This document shows, one piece after another, positions 36,018-46,624 of a DNA stretch of 64,000 bases. Position 1 is the stretch's first letter; each line of letters starts with the position of its first letter. A program made the translations under genes and the position numbers. The notes under the pieces are model-generated. The model made no database searches. It was given only the letters and a program-made list of their open reading frames with translations, and had not been told where the DNA came from. Source of the DNA: Eriocheir sinensis (lineage: Eukaryota > Arthropoda > Malacostraca > Decapoda > Varunidae); the NCBI RefSeq assembly GCF_024679095.1, contig NC_066522.1, positions 9,681,114 through 9,745,113 of the forward strand, given 5' to 3'.

Positions 36018-36247
36018 ATCACTAGCGGAACGGGCCCTTGTCCGAAGACGGCCCGTTAAGAGGGAAAAGATTGCTCCCTCCCTGCACGAGGGAGCACGGG
36101 CCTTTGCCAAAAGGCGGCCCGTAGCGGAGTGCCGACAGACTGACTCTATCGGCGATCAAAATCTAGCCGACCAAGTCAGTCCGTCGATGAGGACTGGCGT
36201 CTCTGTTTCAGAGCTTCTTATTCCTCATTTTAATAAACCTCTTCTAA
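36018..36247 (+). mobile_element. Structured GC-rich element, probable retroposed 3' end
   Basis: A sharply bounded GC-rich insert in AT-rich DNA with a chain of hairpins. ACGGGCC 36030-36036 pairs with GGCCCGT 36050-36056. TGCTCCCTC 36072-36080 pairs with GAGGGAGCA 36088-36096. ACGGGCC 36096-36102 pairs with GGCCCGT 36116-36122. GACTGACT 36138-36145 pairs with AGTCAGTC 36174-36181 and encloses TCGGC/GCCGA and GAT/ATC. Alternatively CAGTCC 36177-36182 pairs with GGACTG 36191-36196. CTCTG/CAGAG lies at 36201-36212. It ends with TTTAATAAACCT, the same terminal motif as the LINE at 1099-1661, then an (AC)n tract. No ORF. It may be a LINE 3' UTR, a SINE or an RNA-derived retroposon. Confidence 0.55.

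Positions 36248-36284
<37 letters not shown>
36248..36284. repeat. (AC)n microsatellite
   Basis: AC tract directly after the structured element. Confidence 0.95.
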
Positions 36285-36288
<4 letters not shown>

Positions 36289-37014
36289 TTTATCGGTATT
36301 TGGATAGATATACTGGAAGAGATGAAACCTTTCGCCACACAAATAGTTTCTCGTTGAATATTTCCACAACCGAAAAATGAATATTTTCACAACCAACAAA
36401 TGAACAAACATTACATTATACTCCGGACGACGATGGAAGGATACGATAATATCCCCCCCCCCCCCACACACACACACTCACACACACAATACAAATAACA
36501 CCTACCACATGAGCGATTACAATAATCATTTCTAGAATACCTGCATCACCACACGAGACATTCACCTAATCAAATTAACGGTGCCCTGAATCTTTGAGTG
36601 TTATGAGACAGATTGACGCTCTCCTTACCCACCAAGACTTCACGTGAACACAAACCTTTTAAAAAATCTTCCCACCCCGATTTGGCTTTCAATATTCGGG
36701 AAGAGACGATTTCACAAGTGTATTGAGGCCTTAGTGTGTTGAATGTGGCGATCGTTGTGGTGGTGGTGGTGGTGATGGTGATGGTGCTGGAGGAAGTGGA
36801 AATAGTGGTGCTGGTGCTGGTGGGAATCGATGTTCAGTTTCATTTCAGCATCCGCATATTATACCACAGATAGACAGAGAGATACAGTATATATTTCTAT
36901 GTTCATATAGATATATACAAATAGATACAGAAATATATAGAGACTGATAGAGATAAACATTGATAGAAAGAGGAAGGGAACAGGGAGAATGATAGAAACA
37001 TTAGAAAAGAGAAG

Positions 37015-37017
<3 letters not shown>
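36285..37017. other. Mixed DNA, no gene seen
   Basis: Contains a C run and short AC repeats at 36452-36488, and GTG/GAT/GCT-rich imperfect repeats at 36757-36822. No coding evidence. Confidence 0.5.

Positions 37018-37056
<39 letters not shown>
37018..37056. repeat. (GA)n microsatellite
   Basis: About 19 GA units. Confidence 0.95.
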
Positions 37057-37058
<2 letters not shown>

Positions 37059-37275
37059 GCTCCGATGCTTCGAACAAATGATTTACAGAGGATATGAATG
37101 AGTCTCGTTTCGCTTCACTGTTTTGTTGCATCACTGGTTCGCTGATTCACTGCTTTAATGTTGCAATGGATCATCTTTTATCGAGCAGGATGGACGGAAA
37201 ATTAATAGCATGGGAGCGCTTTGTGATAAATACCGAATAAAGAAAATATAGAGCCGATAATAGATTTCGATATGA

Positions 37276-37727
<452 letters not shown>

Positions 37728-37787
<60 letters not shown>
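37728..37787. repeat. (CT)n microsatellite
   Basis: About 30 CT units. Confidence 0.96.
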
Positions 37788-39870
<2,083 letters not shown>

Positions 39871-39873
39871 TTA

Positions 39874-39925
39874 AGGCCCCCTTCACACGAGCGGTTCTCT
39901 CCCGCGCGGTAGTATCGCCGCGATT
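39874..39925 (+). repeat. Orphan PIF/Harbinger-like terminal sequence
   Basis: After a TTA trinucleotide the sequence reads AGGCCCCCTTCACACGAGCGG and then CCCGCGCGGT. This has the same layout (GGCC, TCACAC, GCGG, CCGCGCGG) as the ends of the Harbinger element at 42716-44052. No matching opposite terminus was found nearby, so it may be a solo end or part of a longer rearranged element. Confidence 0.4.
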
Positions 39926-40411
39926 TAGTGATTTAGCCTGGATCTAGAAACAACTGGCGGCCATTTTATTAGGGTGACGGATGGCGAGACAGAGAGAAAT
40001 TTAACATCACATAGTTATGTCTGCTACAAGTTACCAGCCCCTCGGCGATCCTCTGTCAGATGGACTTGTTATTTTCTTGCCCATTTTTTCCCCACTGATT
40101 ATTGTTACATCGGTACATGTCATATACCATCTGAATCGGAAAAATGTGCTGAATTTGAAACTGTAAACGAAAATCTAATGCAATAAAATGTACATGAATG
40201 ACAACAAGTTGAAGCACAAAAGGTGAACAAAAATGTTTATACACTACCATATTTTTTTTTTCATTATTTTATTGTAGGTATACCTAAGTGCAACAAATTT
40301 GTGATCATGATATGCAGCATGTCTCATCAACACGATGATCGATTCAGTTTTTCAAAATATCATAATGGTGGCTAGCTAATAGTGGTTAAGTGTAAACATG
40401 TGGAATCATGG
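39926..40411. other. AT-rich DNA left of the hAT element
   Basis: Contains an inverted-repeat arm at 39959-39991 (partner 42545-42577). Otherwise AT-rich with a short plus-strand frame of 70 codons and no recognised domain. Confidence 0.45.
39959..39991. repeat. Left arm of an inverted repeat flanking the hAT element
   Basis: GGCGGCCAT, a 6-bp spacer, then AGGGTGACGGATGGCGA. The reverse complement of 42545-42577 reads GGCCGCCATAGGGTGACGG and continues with ATTGGCGA. The hAT element lies between the arms, 20 bp from the right arm and about 420 bp from the left one. Confidence 0.5.
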
Positions 40412-40443
40412 CACGGCTGCAACACCCTGAATCTGGGATTTCC

Positions 40444-42216
40444 TTATATAAAGTCTACAACATCATTCTCACCAAAGCTTCCAACCTCTGTGTCAATTCC
40501 AAGGTTTCTCCACTCCAAATCTGCATATTCACAGTTACAAATTGTTTGTAAATATGGAAAAGCCTTAAAAACTTCCCTGAGGCTACGGGGCTTCATATTC
40601 ATTGCATTTTCTGGTGTTATGAAAGAGAGAAGCTTTAGAGTTTTAACTTGGAATCTGGTTCGTATTTGATTAACCAACTCAATTAGAAATGCTTTACAGG
40701 TAGCTTTGAATTTCTTAATACCTTCAGTATCTTTGCAAATTGATGAATTAAGAACTGTGTCTGTAGCTCCTATTCCAATATAGACATCCTCCAGTGGTAC
40801 ATGAAATCTAGCACTTTCAACATCGAAAGACAGAGGATCACAGTTGCGGACTACCGGTACCTGAATAAAATTCCCCATTAGTTCTCTCACTAGGCTTACA
40901 ACTTGGTCATGAAGGTTTTGAATTTGAGGACTTGAGCTCTGAAACAGTGTGTTAAATTCATTGACCCTGTGAAGCTGCACTTGAACAAACTGTAGCTGAG
41001 CTTTAATGAATGGGTTATTCAGGTTCCTGAGAATACTGTCTGTCACATATGAAGGGTCATGGTTTTCACTAACCACAGATGTAAAATATAGTGTTAAGGC
41101 ATCCCATTGTTCTAATATACGGGATACACAAGCTTCTAATGACAGCCACCTTGTTTGTCCAAATGATAGCATTTTGTGGGGTGAAATATTAAGAAACTGC
41201 TGAAACTCTTTAAGTTCATGCTGCCTCAAACTTGATCTACTAAAGTGAGCATATATGTTTCTACACAAGTCTTCTAGTGAAGTTGAAAGTTTTAAACAAG
41301 CATGTGACACACAAAGATGAATTATATGGCAGCTACATTTTACAAAAGAAATATTGGGATAGTCAGCTTTCATTAGAGCAGCAACACTATGTCTTTCTCC
41401 GAACATCACATTACATGTGTCAGAAGCAAAGCCTATGATGTTGTTGAGAGGGATATTTTTATCTTCAAAACACTTTTTTATTGCATCATATAATGACTGG
41501 GCATCACATTTCTCAACAACAGCCATGTCAAAAAATGATGTTACAGGCTCCATTTTTTCATAGTCAAAATACACAACACAGAGAGCTAACTGCTTTTCAC
41601 TGCTAATATCAGTTGTCTCATCAGGAATTATACTAAACATTGTTGTTTTCAAAATTTCTACAAGAGATTTAGAGAAGTGGAACCCCAGACCCTGCCGAGC
41701 TATATTAACACATTTTGTTCTACTCATGCTCATTTTCTGCAAAGAATCTTTCTCAGCAGAGTTGGATGGACAGAGAGCTTTGACTAAATCAATTACAGAG
41801 TTAGCTAATGAAAATGGTAGATTGTTTTCTGCTATGAAACCACACACTCTGGCTTCAGTCAACATTTCATAATCAATTGTGCTACTTTGGGCAGTGAAGC
41901 AGTGACTAACAGCACGCTGTAATTTACATGTTTTCATCTTCTGAATATGTCCCGCACTCTTCCCGTGTCTTTGTATGCCAGACTTTGAGCAAGGTACTGG
42001 TGTAGCACAAAATGAACAGGAGGGCCTTGCTTTTGAATCATTGATGGTTTGAGGTGGTCTCAACCAGTCTTTGAATTCTGGAATTTGTAGCCAGGCATGG
42101 CGAAACTTTTGCTTGTAGTTACTGCTACGTTTAAGTTTTTTTGAGCGACTAGGTTTAGGAGATGAATGATTGGAGCTATCTGTATCCTCATCATAGCTTT
42201 CTTCACTCCACTCCAA
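40444..42216 (-). CDS. hAT-type transposase, 590 aa, lacking the C-terminal dimerisation domain
   Basis: An intact ORF that would encode a transposase acting on its own TIRs in the nucleus. An acidic/Ser-rich N-terminus is followed by a basic patch (KPSRSKKLKR, residues 21-30). A BED-like zinc finger follows: FRHAWLQIPEFKDWLRP leads to Cys67, Cys70, His84 and His90 (Cx2C x13 H x5 H). The RNase-H-like core shows DETTD (Asp199), GFASD (Asp266), the CHIIH motif (296-300) and TRWLSLEA (about 355-362), all in the hAT order. The protein stops soon after LEWRNLGIDTEVGSF, just before where the hATC dimerisation block would lie, and the third catalytic acid normally near there is not evident. Start ATG 42216 is the first in frame. 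The absence of stops or frameshifts over 590 codons suggests recent activity or constraint; a truncated, regulatory or domesticated product is possible. Confidence 0.8.
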   Translation of the reverse strand: MEWSEESYDEDTDSSNHSSPKPSRSKKLKRSSNYKQKFRHAWLQIPEFKDWLRPPQTINDSKARPSCSFCATPVPCSKSGIQRHGKSAGHIQKMKTCKLQRAVSHCFTAQSSTIDYEMLTEARVCGFIAENNLPFSLANSVIDLVKALCPSNSAEKDSLQKMSMSRTKCVNIARQGLGFHFSKSLVEILKTTMFSIIPDETTDISSEKQLALCVVYFDYEKMEPVTSFFDMAVVEKCDAQSLYDAIKKCFEDKNIPLNNIIGFASDTCNVMFGERHSVAALMKADYPNISFVKCSCHIIHLCVSHACLKLSTSLEDLCRNIYAHFSRSSLRQHELKEFQQFLNISPHKMLSFGQTRWLSLEACVSRILEQWDALTLYFTSVVSENHDPSYVTDSILRNLNNPFIKAQLQFVQVQLHRVNEFNTLFQSSSPQIQNLHDQVVSLVRELMGNFIQVPVVRNCDPLSFDVESARFHVPLEDVYIGIGATDTVLNSSICKDTEGIKKFKATCKAFLIELVNQIRTRFQVKTLKLLSFITPENAMNMKPRSLREVFKAFPYLQTICNCEYADLEWRNLGIDTEVGSFGENDVVDFI

Positions 42217-42391
42217 CAGTCCAACTCATTTTCCTTTTTCTTATTTCTGCACTTTATCTTACTCAACTTAGTATTTATCAGTTATTGATTGATTTACACA
42301 TTTTGTTATTTACTAGTGTTGTTTTTTTATGATATTTGTACAAGTGGTGAGGGTGTCTTTGAAATGAGTCGACAGTGGAAATCATGTCTAA

Positions 42392-42508
42392 ATTACTTCA
42401 GAATTACTCCAACACCTGCTAAATTACGCTAGAATTACGCTAAAAAGAGCATTACTCTAAAATTACCTTAGACGATGTGAAATTACGCTAGTTTAAGGTA
42501 ATTACGTC
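42392..42508. repeat. hAT subterminal AATTAC motif array
   Basis: Eight ATTAC motifs, seven of them AATTAC and several extended to AATTACGCTA, occur within about 115 bp of the right TIR. Such repeated subterminal motifs are typical transposase-binding sites in hAT elements. Confidence 0.55.
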
Positions 42509-42544
42509 AAAAGTTGCAGCCCTGATTATCATGGAAAGGTCGCC

Positions 42545-42577
42545 AATCCGTCACCCTATGGCGGCCGACCACAGAGA
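42545..42577. repeat. Right arm of an inverted repeat flanking the hAT element
   Basis: TCGCCAATCCGTCACCCTAT followed by GGCGGCC, inverted relative to 39959-39991 with one single-base and one 6-bp gap. Confidence 0.5.
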
Positions 42578-42797
42578 TACAGGCAGGAACAGTGGCTTCA
42601 CATCTCACCGTGGCGAGAGATTGGAGTTGAACCCTCTAGAGTCTAGTCTATAACTCTGACACACACACGCGCACGCACGCACGCACGATGGAAGGAAACA
42701 AGTACTTTTAGGCCGGTGTCACACTAGGCGGTTTTGCCGCGCGGTTTCGCCGAGCGGTTTCGCCGCTTTTGCGATAACACACACAAACCAATTGGAG

Positions 42798-42960
42798 GTG
42801 TCACACTGGGCGGTTTTACCGCGCGGTGCCGCGCGGCAGCCGCCCGCCACCACAGCATGCTGCGGCAGAACCGCCATGCCGCGCTGCCGCTTCCCGCCGC
42901 GATTGAGGACACAACACATACAGTTCAATGCACGTGGTCACACCAGGCGGTTCCGCCGCG
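42798..42960. repeat. Internal copies of the Harbinger terminal module
   Basis: GTGTCACACTGGGCGG at 42799 and a diverged TGGTCACACCAGGCGG at 42932, each followed by CCGCGCGG-type sequence, repeat the left terminus at 42716. The intervening DNA is extremely CpG-rich compared with the surroundings. Confidence 0.65.
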
Positions 42961-42991
42961 CGGTCGACCACCATGTTTGACGTTGATTTGT

Positions 42992-43125
42992 TTATTCAAT
43001 TAGTGTAATTGTCAATCTTTCCTCGGCAGATATTGACCTCCTGAACTGTGTGTTTTGTTTGGAGATGTGAGGCCTTAGGACTTGCAGCAATTTATCAAAT
43101 GAAGCCCTGGTCATTCGGTAATTAA
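42992..43125 (-). pseudogene. Harbinger transposase fragment, second piece
   Basis: The minus strand reads NYRMTRASFDKLLQVLRPHI, then SKQNTQFRRSISAEERLTIT and LIE, and stops at 42994-42992. The pattern YRM-x4-FD-xLL followed by I-x-KQ-x-T-x-(F/M)R-x2-I-x3-ERL is the conserved N-terminal segment of HARBI1-like transposases. It ends where the first catalytic block would follow, so an internal deletion removed the DDE domain. The upstream half lies at 43797-43915, beyond the inserted LINE. Confidence 0.75.
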
Positions 43126-43795
43126 CAACATAAGAACATAAGAACGTAGGAGTGTGCAAGAGGCCGGTAGGCCTGTACAAGGCAGCTCCTTTGAACCTAA
43201 GCTCCCGTGAATCTAACCCCACCTAATATCGATGTTCATGAATTTCTCTAATCTATTTTTTAATGCGACAATTGTTCTGGCACTCACCACATGACTCCTC
43301 AGCCTGTTCCACTTATCTACCACTCTGTTAGTAAACCATTTTTTGCATAGTTCCTTGTTGCATCTGAATTTATCCAGTTTAAACCCATTACTACGTGTCC
43401 TACCCGGTTCTCTTACCAACATAACCTTTTTAATATCCCCCTTATTACAGCCCTTCATCCATTTATAAACCTCGATCATGTCTCCACGCACCCTTCGCCT
43501 TTCTAGAGAATGCAAGTTTAACTGTGTGAGTCTTTCCTCGTATGGCAAGTTTCGTTACTCCTGAATCATCTTAGTCATCCTTCTCTGCACTGATTCTAAC
43601 ATTTTTATATCCATTCTATAGTAATCTGACCAGAACTGAACCGCATAATCAAGATGAGGTCTAACTAATGCTACATGTAGTTTGAGGAAGACTTCGGCGC
43701 TTGCTTACGCTCCTTGATATAAAACCCAGTACTCTGTTTGCTCGATTTCTAGCTTGAATGCATTGTGCCCTTGGACTGAAATCAGAGATCACTAA
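43126..43795 (-). mobile_element. CR1-type LINE 3' fragment inserted in the Harbinger element
   Basis: This fragment is the same family as the LINE at 54-59 kb. On the minus strand it runs from AQCIQARNRANRVLG-type sequence to the 3' UTR phrase AGGAGCTGCCTTGTACAGGC and the TTCTTATG octamer tail (next to 43126). It encodes a degraded RT C-terminus, continuous from MPYEERLTQLNLHSLERRR to NIDIRWG over 43548-43213, with a frameshift near 43551. It interrupts the Harbinger coding remnant, so it inserted later. Confidence 0.85.
43213..43786 (-). pseudogene. CR1 reverse transcriptase C-terminal fragment
   Basis: RT thumb region of the local CR1 family: LVRPHLDYAVQFWSDYYRMD-like sequence upstream, then YEERLTQLNLHSLERRRVRG, IEVYKWMKGCNKGDIKKVML, a KLDKFRCNKELCKKWFTNRV segment, and KNRLEKFMNIDIRWG at the end. 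One frameshift lies at the NLPYEER junction near 43551. No catalytic core remains. Full-family counterpart: 58290-58857. Confidence 0.8.
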
Positions 43796-43796
43796 C

Positions 43797-43915
43797 ACCA
43801 CACATTATCATAAAACTTCTCAAACTTTTCACTAGTTTCCCTCTCAGCGTAAAATGGGTGAACCCAATTTCTCAGAAATGTGGGCTCTTTAAGTAATCCT
43901 TCTGCCTCAAGGACA
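43797..43915 (-). pseudogene. Harbinger transposase fragment, first piece
   Basis: The minus strand reads LEAEGLLKEPTFLRNWVHPF followed by YAERETSEKFEKFYDN and then enters the LINE. The WVHP motif ahead of a short acidic stretch and FxxFYDN is the start of the HARBI1-like transposase N-terminus. It joins logically to NYRMTRASF at 43125, on the other side of the LINE. Confidence 0.65.
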
Positions 43916-44080
43916 CAAACAATCTTGAGGTCAGCGCTGCCGCGCGGCAAAACCGCCAAAGTGTGACATGGTACTGGTTAGGCGGCGCCGCCGCTTTTCC
44001 CCACCCAGCGGTTTTGCCGCGCGGCGAAACCGCCCAGTGTGACACCGGCCTTAGGATGGCTTCAAGAGAATACAAAGCGA

Positions 44081-45433
44081 ATGGAGAAAAAACGTCCACT
44101 CAGCTCTAGACTCCGGGGGTTGCAATGTCAACTCCAAGCTCCAAGCTTCCGCAGCGACAACCGAGGTCTGGGGGCCTCATCGCGCCCATGTAACAGCCAC
44201 GTCCTGAAGGACTCGGTTCTTCCTGTATCTGCATCCATGGTCACCGAAGCGAACATCGCGTGCTGCGTGAGGGTCCCCGTCTCCAAGCAGGTGACGGCCC
44301 TGCACCTGGTGGCCGAGCAGGTGGTGGCCGGCCTCTCTTGCTACCACAGGATGCACCGCTCGGCCACCTTCATGACCGTAGAGCTTCTCCCGGAGTGCTG
44401 CGTCGCCGTGAATGCCTACACCAAAGAATTTGGGGAGTGTCACGTCGCCGTAAACCGCACAGTGGTAGCTGAGCTGGAGACAGGATGCTTCGTGATGATC
44501 AAAGTGAAGAGGGGACGCAGAACCGTGAGGAAGAAGGCTTTAGATGCAAGAGTTCTCATTAAGTGTCTGCAGGAAGAACGGATTTTGTCAAGAAAAGTTG
44601 AAGTTGTGTTTGACATAGCTTCATATTCACCGCTGACGTTTTGTTTTCAAATCAAAACCATCGGCGCTGCGTCAGTGTCCAACTGGCCAAAGCAGCCCTC
44701 GGGGGAGGAAGAATTCTACGATGCATTAGAAGCCGCCGAGGGGTATGAAACGTGCAGCCCAGTAAGTGCCTGTGTGCTGCAGCCCTCCGCAGAGGAAGAA
44801 GACTTCCACGACGCACAAGAACCCGCCTCAAGCCCAAGCCCAAGTGCCTGCACGGAACAGTCCTCGGCGGAGGAGGAACACTTCCACGACACCCAGGAAC
44901 CCACCGAGGAGGAGCACATCCCCCAGGCCCCGCCGACCCCGAAGGACGCGGAGACTCAAAAGTCCATCAACAAGATGCCGCGGCGGTACCGGCGCAGGCT
45001 CATGGCGGGCCGAGGAGTCACTCTGTGGCGCCTCTGCGAGAAACATTTCCTCGTCATAGAGTACAACCAACTCTCCGGCATCCTGAAGCTGGAGGGCCGC
45101 GCCGAGGCCATCACGGCATGCCAGGACGAAATAGACGACCTGATCGCGGCCTGGCGGGAGGAGGAACACAAACAGGAACACGCACAGAGGACAGCGGCGG
45201 AGACACACCGGGAACACACGCAGAGGAGAGAGGCGGAGACCGGCGCCGAGAGTAGGAGAACAGGCGCAGGAAAAATCCGGAAAAAGTCTAAGTGTGTGCC
45301 TCTATGTATGTGCGTGTGTGCATGTGTGTGTCTGGCTCCCTGCGTGGTTGTGTGCGTGGGCTTGTTTATGGGGGGTTATAAGTGTGTGTCTAAGTGTGAA
45401 CAGGCGCTGCGAGGCTGCAAGGCATTTCACTAA
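44081..45433 (+). CDS. Hypothetical 450-aa protein with acidic repeats and a KH-like segment
   Basis: An uninterrupted, GC-rich frame. The frame extends back into the Harbinger terminus (44039), but the first ATG is 44081; a second in-frame ATG at 44237 (SASMVTEAN) could also be the start. Residues about 53-200 form a Cys/Val-rich globular-looking region (RVPVSKQVTALHLVAEQVV, CFVMIKVKRGRRTVRKKALD). Residues 206-285 hold three related acidic units (EEEFYDALE, EEEDFHDAQE, EEEHFHDTQE). Residues 299-360 (RRLMAGRGVTLWRLCEKHF, LVIEYNQLSGILKLEGRAEA, ITACQDEIDDLI) resemble a KH fold with a degenerate GxxG loop. A charged helix follows (EEEHKQEHAQRTAAETHREH). The last ~40 residues are translated from TG-rich simple sequence and may not be real. 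I do not recognise the family; host gene exon, retrogene or transposon passenger are all possible. Confidence 0.5.
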   Translation: MEKKRPLSSRLRGLQCQLQAPSFRSDNRGLGASSRPCNSHVLKDSVLPVSASMVTEANIACCVRVPVSKQVTALHLVAEQVVAGLSCYHRMHRSATFMTVELLPECCVAVNAYTKEFGECHVAVNRTVVAELETGCFVMIKVKRGRRTVRKKALDARVLIKCLQEERILSRKVEVVFDIASYSPLTFCFQIKTIGAASVSNWPKQPSGEEEFYDALEAAEGYETCSPVSACVLQPSAEEEDFHDAQEPASSPSPSACTEQSSAEEEHFHDTQEPTEEEHIPQAPPTPKDAETQKSINKMPRRYRRRLMAGRGVTLWRLCEKHFLVIEYNQLSGILKLEGRAEAITACQDEIDDLIAAWREEEHKQEHAQRTAAETHREHTQRREAETGAESRRTGAGKIRKKSKCVPLCMCVCACVCLAPCVVVCVGLFMGGYKCVSKCEQALRGCKAFH

Positions 45434-45639
45434 GAAAGCTCTTCAAGAAACTCTTAAAACACCTGGAGAAAAAAGGAGTTCCTGACTATTATTTTGATTC
45501 TGATCCATTTATTCAGACATACTACACATACACTTTGTAATTTTTACAATGCTACTGTATCCACATATATTCATTACACGTGATATACAGCTAAAGACTG
45601 TGTGCTTAGACAATCCTATTCCCCAGCAGAGAGAATGAT
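45434..45639. other. Short AT-rich stretch
   Basis: No recognisable feature. Confidence 0.5.
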
Positions 45640-45953
45640 ATATGATTGGCGGGATGGCATAGGTTGAAGAGAGGAAGAGGAAGAGGAAGAGGAAGAGGAA
45701 AGGAGGAGGAGGAAACATGGACTAGCAGGCAGCAGAAAGTCTGTTGGCTCATTACTAGGCTGCCTGCTTTCAGTGATTTAATCAATCCGTTTGCCATAGG
45801 AGTGGCATGCAGGGAAGGATTAAAGCACTTGTGCACCTACTCTTGGATACGTTCAGTTCACTCCCGATGCAGCAAAGTGGCGATCAATGCGTTTCTTGAA
45901 GGAGTTGATGCTCTCTGCGCTAACCACTTCTGCAGGAAGGCTGTTCCAGTGCC
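45640..45953 (-). mobile_element. LINE 3' fragment of a second family
   Basis: The minus strand opens with WNSLPAEVVSAESINSFKKR, then IDRHFAASGVN and TGA (45855-45853). This is the terminal helix pattern (WN-x-LP-x-VV ... FK-x2-LD/ID) of CR1/jockey-type RT C-termini. About 200 bp of 3' UTR follow, running into a GGAAGA-rich tract at 45668-45712. It is unlike the local CR1 family in sequence. At its upstream edge it joins the next LINE fragment within a TGCAAG microhomology. Confidence 0.7.
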
Positions 45954-46618
45954 GTGCAAGAGACCGGTTGGCCTGTACAAGGCAGCTCATGCAAGTCTAA
46001 CCCGTTTACTTCACTAAGCATAAAATCATCCAGCCGATTCATGAATATATCTATGGTATTGACACCACAACATGACTGCCAAGCCTGTTCCACTCTTTCA
46101 CGGCTCTATTGGTGAACCAATTCTTGCCTATATCTTTGTTGAATCTGAATGTATCTAACAAGCCCTTTGCTACGTGTCCTATTCGCCTCTTTTACAACCA
46201 AAACCCTATTAACATCCCCCTAATTAAAACCTCTCATCCATTTATAAACTTCAAGTTTCCTCGTAACCTTCGCCATTCTAGTGAATGCATATCTAAATGC
46301 TTAAGTCTTTCTTCATATGGCAAGTTTCACACTCCTTGAATAATATTTGTCATCCTCCTCTTTCTAACATCTTGATATCCATTTTATAGTAAAGTGACCC
46401 AAACTGAACCGCATACTCGAGATGAGGGCAAACTAATGCTAAGTAAAGCTTGAGGATTTATTTAGCTCTTCTATTGCTTACGGTCCTTGAGATGAAACTC
46501 AGTACCCTGTTTGCGCGTTTCCTAGCCTGAATGCATACAGTCCTAGACGGAGGTCGGAGCTCACTAAGACTCCTAAATCCCTCTCACACTAGTTGCATTT
46601 AAAGAGTAATTGTGTGAA
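45954..46618 (-). mobile_element. CR1-type LINE 3' fragment (family of 54-59 kb)
   Basis: On minus, the sequence runs from CACAATTACTCTTTAAATG (46618) through the RT C-terminus to the 3' UTR phrase GAGCTGCCTTGTACAGGCC. The octamer tail is missing, replaced at 45953 by the other LINE fragment. It corresponds to about 58206-58885 of the long copy. The coding potential is broken by several indels. Confidence 0.8.
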
Positions 46619-46624
46619 AAATGA

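Larger units (their letters stand above)
40412..42526 (-). mobile_element. hAT-superfamily DNA transposon, 3'-deleted
   Basis: Terminal inverted repeats CACGGCTGCAAC (40412-40423) and, on the other strand, CAGGGCTGCAAC (42524-42513) match 11 of 12 bases and fit the hAT CAGGG start. ATCATGG occurs just outside both ends (40405-40411 and 42528-42534), consistent with an ~8-bp hAT target duplication, though offset by two bases on the right. The right end carries eight or so AATTAC motifs; the left end has none. The transposase stop codon lies only about 20 bp from the left TIR, so the left subterminal region and the end of the coding region appear deleted. Confidence 0.75.
42716..44052 (-). mobile_element. 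PIF/Harbinger element, non-autonomous, split by a LINE
   Basis: Ends are GGCCGGTGTCACACT on both strands (left from 42716, right to 44052), followed by GGCGGTTT and CCGCGCGG. TTA flanks both sides, matching the TWA target duplication of PIF/Harbinger. Terminal-like modules recur inside near 42797, 42934 and, inverted, 43937-43971. It carries an N-terminal transposase remnant in two pieces on the minus strand, separated by a CR1 3' fragment (43126-43795). Without that insertion it would be about 670 bp. The DDE catalytic region is gone, so the copy cannot move itself. Confidence 0.78.

Noticed and set aside
36018..36247. Hammerhead ribozyme in the structured element
   Set aside because: A GATGAGGAC sequence is present, but I could not find the CUGANGA and GAAA core in the correct order on either strand.
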